Source of the DNA: CAYOFK01 sp964403185
GTDB taxonomy: Bacteria; Bacteroidota; Bacteroidia; Bacteroidales; VadinHA17
Assembly: GCA_964403185.1 (NCBI GenBank)
Contig: CAYOFK010000126.1
Location: forward strand, 1-9,475
Reading direction: 5' to 3'
DNA length: 9,475 nt
The position numbers and the translations under genes were made by a program. The notes under the pieces are model-generated. The model was not told the origin of the DNA. It saw nothing but the letters and a program-made list of their open reading frames with translations, and did not search any database. Positions within the stretch are counted from its first letter, which is position 1. Each line of letters opens with the position of its first letter. Positions 8,401-9,475 of this stretch are shown piece by piece.

Positions 8401-8583
8401 TTCCTGGGTTCTGCCGGCATGTTGAGATCACATCCTCATTTCTGGTCGGCATACATCCCGATTGGAGAAAAAAGCCCTTTGTATTCAGGGAAGAATTACA
8501 AAGTCTTGATTTATTTGATAGTACTGGCAGGGGTATTATTCTGGTTTTTTTTCAGACGGAAAAAATCAGTCAGGATCAGTTAA
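5404..8583 (+). CDS. Secreted, C-terminally anchored TPR-CHAT protein
   Basis: This 1059-residue protein probably acts on the outer face of the inner membrane. From the TTG start, a basic n-region (Arg2, Arg10, Arg14) leads into a hydrophobic stretch and a signal peptidase site after VNA (residue 32). About ten TPR-like units follow (about 35-475; for example NNLGFINFQMGDLVRASGYF). A helical linker (about 490-600, with YEFTERGKSAALLAGI) precedes the CHAT domain (about 690-1025). The CHAT dyad is present: His884 in LHLAMHT and Cys932 in VLSACSSG. The C-terminus has a membrane helix (1034-1050) followed by RRKK. CHAT proteins are caspase/separase-like peptidases or their inactive relatives; the substrate here is unknown. 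An ATG at 5446 is an alternative start, but it would leave the signal peptide without basic residues. The first third of the gene is much more AT-rich than the rest. Its 3' end overlaps the convergent sigma gene by 18 nt. Confidence 0.92.
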   Translation: MRIITNIQIRFPARMFFLCIQVLLNFSLMVNAQDAVQLYNTGDSLLANRDYSTADSFFIMTIEKIDRKTFKEYYVSAVIKRARIRYNLGNKDEANDLLARAYKAFEELGISYEDTLYSDYLSRKAYFLMTNNQYAESERLYEEAACIREKKQQFDYTLSLINNNLGFINFQMGDLVRASGYFATAISIREKIYGPGDSRLATPLSNLGAMQLSMGYLDEADKNLEKAMFIFEKTIIERSHKLGIVYINIGIISYKRGDYNKALNFLLQGLEVLKSDQSVNKSDLINAYDNLGLIYQALGMFDAAKTWFNNSIDFQLRYKPDNLAFTYNRMGTLSKETGNLMEAEGYYKTAIESIVSNYGEGHPKLSPAYLNLGIFYGEQKKISLGLNYLRKALGNSLQNFGPKHPKTSRCYYNIAWVYSLTGDLDSALLNVQRSLIANVDGFEDLRLRENPGTENSFSNLRLLASLKFKGELLLSAFNRDPAGISLLEAACSAFEAAMETVETIRFEYQNEESRLFLARNVRDVYLLAVQTAYMLYEITPDALYKNKVYEFTERGKSAALLAGIRGMEAMRFGGIPEGMQDMENGIRKEISYYKEQLFEEKKLQSPDTFRIRLFESRVFNLAHGYDSLIATFEKDFPEYYALKYKPGVPEPEAFRQQAGKRQLLLEYAISDSLITALLIGKDTFRIHQSRIDSGFFDALSVIYNILSGTSFTNSSREEFRLFVNNSARVYSFLIEPFEKEIRDHDLTIVPGEALAYLPFGILLTDTVNTGGMDYSRLPYLLRKNSIGYAYSATLLSEKKRGKTRGTKKLLGIAPEYLPIDAAVGPSRVSRQGYREKLHPLPYAKYEIEEVSRLTGGHTLMKKDASETNFRKLAPGYDVLHLAMHTVIDDNDPMFSKLAFSFDSGDSLNDGYLNVQEIYDLRLNARMTVLSACSSGAGKMHRGEGVMSIARSFMYAGCPGIIMTLWTVDDQSGGDIMSLYYGYLKKGCARDQALRKAKLEFLGSAGMLRSHPHFWSAYIPIGEKSPLYSGKNYKVLIYLIVLAGVLFWFFFRRKKSVRIS

Positions 8584-9141
8584 ATCCCTGAATTCCGGAT
8601 CATTATTCAACCGGTCCATCAACTTCTTTTTACAGCGGTATTTTCTTTTGCGCACATATCCGTCTGAATTGAATCCAAGGCTTTGTTTGATATCTTTTAC
8701 CGGAACATCATCATAGAACAGTAACAGCAACTGCTTGCAACCGGGATCCATTTCAAGAAGGTGTTTTTGAATGATCTGCTTCATTTTGGCATCCCTGCCG
8801 GAGGCCTCCGTTTCAGTATCGAAATCCAGGATGGCTGAGGTATTTTCATTTCTTGCCCGGATCCGGCGTCTTTTTTTTTGTTCGCGAGCCCACAAATGTT
8901 TGCATACCGTAGTCACATAGGTCGTAAAACCACCGGAAAGGTCCAGCTCCTCATTGACCACTTTCCTGTACACCAGTATGAGGGCCTCCTGGAAGACGTC
9001 CTCGGAGTCCTGTTCATTACCGTAATTGTTTAAAATGTATTTCTCAACAACCGGGTAGGATTCTTCATATATAAACCGCAAAACCTCATCATTTTTCCGG
9101 CGGATACCTTCCAGTATTTGTTCCGTGCTAAAAGACCTCAC
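8566..9141 (-). CDS. ECF-type RNA polymerase sigma factor
   Basis: This 191-residue protein has only regions 2 and 4, as in ECF (group 4) sigma factors. Region 2 (about 18-90) includes QDSEDVFQEALILVYRKV, the core-polymerase-binding and -10-reading part, then FTTYVTTVCKHLWAREQ. A basic linker (KKRRRIRAR) comes before region 4 (about 121-178), whose helix-turn-helix reads VKDIKQSLGFNSDGYVRKRKYRCKK in two overlapping parts. The start is GTG at 9141; there is no in-frame ATG upstream before a stop or in the first hundred codons. It converges with the TPR-CHAT gene and overlaps its last 18 nt. No anti-sigma gene lies next to it, so the TPR membrane protein at 3975-4733 could be its regulator. Its targets might include the peptide gene, which lacks an obvious housekeeping promoter. 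Both ideas are inferred from proximity. Confidence 0.9.
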   Translation of the reverse strand: MRSFSTEQILEGIRRKNDEVLRFIYEESYPVVEKYILNNYGNEQDSEDVFQEALILVYRKVVNEELDLSGGFTTYVTTVCKHLWAREQKKRRRIRARNENTSAILDFDTETEASGRDAKMKQIIQKHLLEMDPGCKQLLLLFYDDVPVKDIKQSLGFNSDGYVRKRKYRCKKKLMDRLNNDPEFRDLTDPD

Positions 9142-9475
9142 CTGGTTGATTGTTATTTCATAAAGAGAAAATTAGCCCTAAGATAAATCATAATTCCTTT
9201 CTACGTCTTATTAAGGTCAAGAATCGGACGGATTCATATTCATTCTACAAAAGGGAACAGGTTTGGAAAGAATCACTACTCAATCCTTCTTGCCGGACCG
9301 GCAGGGAAGGCCGGAAGAGTTTAGGAGTTGACTAGTGAAATGGTTGAGTATTGTCTTGTCCTAAAACAGGTTTGCACAAAAAGTAAACTTATGAAGGAAA
9401 TCTTACCTGGCATTTTCAGGATTCCCGGAAAACCTCTATTGTTTTCCTTAATCAAGGATAACTAATCCGGAAGAT
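9142..9475. other. Intergenic region upstream of the sigma gene; no credible gene
   Basis: The 334 nt upstream of the sigma gene contain only short, start-poor reading frames with no recognisable family or leader. Two dyads are visible: CCTTC-T-TGCCG-GAC-CGGCA-GG-GAAGG (9285-9310), and two overlapping alternative hairpins at 9427-9462. No exact TAnnTTTG box faces the sigma gene. On the minus strand TATCTTAG lies about 40 nt before the GTG, matching five of six fixed positions, but without a well-spaced TTG. Confidence 0.55.
9285..9310. repeat. Two-step dyad upstream of the sigma gene
   Basis: Inner arms TGCCG (9291-9295) and CGGCA (9299-9303) and outer arms CCTTC (9285-9289) and GAAGG (9306-9310) form a 10-bp stem with a small bulge and a 3-nt loop. 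No T-run follows on either strand, so it is not a standard terminator. It could be an operator or a repetitive extragenic palindrome. Confidence 0.35.

Noticed and set aside
9391..9465. 24-codon plus-strand ORF starting MKEILPG
   Set aside because: Too short, with no promoter or leader motif; it overlaps the dyads at the window edge and is expected by chance.

Overview
The window looks like chromosomal DNA from a member of the Bacteroidota. Three things suggest this: a textbook Bacteroidetes promoter (TTG, 19 nt, TAAATTTG) upstream of the large plus-strand gene, protein families typical of that phylum, and little sign of Shine-Dalgarno sequences. The genus cannot be told from the sequence alone. 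I see no rRNA, tRNA, CRISPR array or intact insertion sequence.

Layout. A minus-strand gene series runs from about 5067 down to position 1. It encodes (i) a previously easy-to-miss 52-residue peptide (4909-5067) with a near-perfect double-glycine export leader and a short, acidic, proline-rich, cysteine-free core; (ii) a one-pass membrane protein with an anti-sigma-like N-terminus and extracytoplasmic TPRs (3975-4733); (iii) a soluble histidine kinase with no sensor domain (3070-3951); (iv) a C39-peptidase ABC exporter with all catalytic residues intact (713-2899); and (v) the HlyD-type membrane fusion protein that would pair with it, cut off by the window edge (1-669). Divergent from the peptide gene, across a 336-nt AT-rich intergenic region, lies a plus-strand gene (5404-8583) for a secreted, C-terminally membrane-anchored TPR-CHAT protein (CHAT is a caspase/separase-like peptidase fold) with both dyad residues present. 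A minus-strand ECF-type sigma factor (8566-9141) converges on it, and their 3' ends overlap by 18 nt. The last ~330 nt hold no convincing gene.

How the parts may work together. The exporter should cleave the peptide after Gly-Gly and, with the fusion protein, carry the ~20-residue product out of the cell. This part rests on clear motif matches. The remaining proteins (orphan kinase, TPR membrane protein, CHAT protein, ECF sigma factor) look like a sensing, regulatory and effector set around the exported peptide, but that link rests on gene proximity only. There is no recognisable modification enzyme (radical SAM, lanthionine synthetase, YcaO, ATP-grasp) in the window, so the peptide may be exported unmodified or its modifying genes may lie beyond position 1. 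The most novel-looking content is the acidic GG peptide embedded in a kinase/TPR/CHAT/sigma locus.
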